Shown here piece after piece: positions 63,114-64,000 of a DNA stretch of 64,000 nt. The stretch spans positions 354,944 to 418,943 of the forward strand of contig NZ_CP135015.1 of the NCBI RefSeq assembly GCF_039388045.1, given 5' to 3'. A program made the translations under genes and the position numbers. The number at the start of each line of letters is the position of its first letter. Position 1 is the first letter of the stretch. A model generated the notes under the pieces. It saw only the letters and a program-made list of their open reading frames with translations. It was not told the DNA's origin and did not search any database. Source of the DNA: Buchnera_K aphidicola_B (GTDB lineage Bacteria > Pseudomonadota > Gammaproteobacteria > Enterobacterales > Enterobacteriaceae).

Positions 63114-64000
63114 TGATGTGTAGGTATAGAAGCATTATAAACCATTATACAGAAGTATTCTATATTTAATATATAATTATATAATTAAATTATATATAAT
63201 TAGGATTCAATGAATCTCTTAATGAGAAATATTTTATTACAGGATTCAGTGCGTCACATAATGAACTTATGCAAATGCCAGGTATTATTTAAATTCATGA
63301 TTTATCAATGCCGGAAAAGATTATTCATGCATTATTTGTTCTATATATTTATTGACTAGGATGTCTAGATCGGTTATAAATAAATATTGAAATTGAGTTG
63401 CGCTATCTATACTTTTGATAGCATATAATTGATATTGGTGTTGATATTTAGATTGTAAATAAGTACAATCATATTATGAATAATGTGATATTGATATTAC
63501 CCAATAACCACTTACGATACGTAAGTTGGATTCATTAGGTTTAAATATTAGATGAATATTTGAATTAAAATATTTATTATAATATTGAATATAAAGGTAA
63601 TATTTACTAAAAAGTAAATATTGACGATCAACCAATTATTGATGATGAATATAAATATGATGATATTAGATTGTAATATCTTCACAGTGGATTATAATTT
63701 AATGCTAGTATATTTACAATATGCATTCTTATAATGTAATATTCAATTCATAGTTTAATATGATCATAAATAAATTATTTATGATTATAATAAACATTAC
63801 CATAAAATATGATATTTATTATTTACAATAATAATATTTATTATGAAAATACGCATATTATTTTAATATTCATTAATGTTATGATAATATGCTATTTATA
63901 TACTTGATATAATTGATATTATGAATTATATAAATTAATATTATTCATTAATATTACATTATATATCATACGCATTCATTGATATTGATATTAATATTAT
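63114..64000 (-). repeat. Right arm (at least 887 bases) of giant inverted repeat
   Basis: Mirror of the left arm, separated from it by only AAA (63,111-63,113). It is still in register at the last base of the window, so the repeat may continue beyond 64,000, back through the tandem array and possibly der. Real palindrome, hairpin chromosome end and assembly or amplification artefact are all open. Confidence 0.93.

Overview
The window comes from a strongly AT-biased, gene-reduced gammaproteobacterial chromosome. Coding regions are full of Lys, Asn and Ile codons, spacers are nearly pure A/T, homopolymer runs reach 28 bases, and there are no mobile elements and no rRNA genes. Almost every protein has a recognisable E. 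coli-type orthologue of near-normal length. The gene order joins loci that lie far apart in E. coli (the str/S10/spc ribosomal cluster, deoBD, ssb, dnaB, purA, pgi, hslVU, dapF-cyaY-hemC, rho-trxA-ilvCD, isc, der). As I remember it, this order is that of Buchnera, the aphid endosymbiont, or a very close relative. I infer the organism from gene order and composition, at roughly 70% confidence; I could not search for it.

Layout. 1-16,115 (minus strand): tusDCB, rpsL, rpsG, fusA, tuf, then the S10 and spc ribosomal protein operons down to a secY cut by the left edge. 16,339-24,813: the transporter tsgA, then trpS, rpe, aroB, aroK, tRNA-Ser, deoD, deoB, nfuA and ssb. 25,161-30,631 (plus strand): dnaB, gshB, ruvX, hemW, mutY, yggX. 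30,621-32,315: a frameshifted sbcB (exonuclease I) directly behind tRNA-Asn, and tRNA-Ile2. 32,338-40,253: pyrE, cysQ, rplI-rpsR-rpsF, purA, a truncated hflC, miaA, pgi. 40,544-49,249: tRNA-Gly, rpmE, hslVU, fpr, an orphan 382-residue protein, pitA, an MFS transporter, dapF. 49,365-57,959: cyaY, hemC, tRNA-Pro/His/Arg, rho, trxA, a 1.45 kb gene desert where I expect rep, then ilvC, ilvD and tRNA-Trp. 58,122-62,030: iscS, iscU, hscB, fdx, and der on the opposite strand. 62,031-64,000: no genes; a 13-base tandem repeat with unresolved bases leads into a huge, almost perfect inverted repeat that runs to the window edge.

How it fits together. Much of the content is translation machinery. The remaining metabolism suits a nutritional symbiont: branched-chain (ilvC, ilvD), aromatic (aroB, aroK) and diaminopimelate/lysine (dapF) synthesis, with Fe-S assembly (iscS, iscU, hscB, fdx, cyaY, nfuA) supporting the Fe-S enzymes IlvD, MutY and HemW. 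Decay is visible: sbcB is broken, hflC has lost its C-terminal third and hflK is absent, hscA is gone from between hscB and fdx, and priB, iscA, iscR and leuT are missing from their usual places.

The best candidates for something new are the orphan protein at 43,833-44,981 with its structured leader, and the terminal inverted repeat at 62,224-64,000, whose base texture is unlike every other non-coding stretch here.
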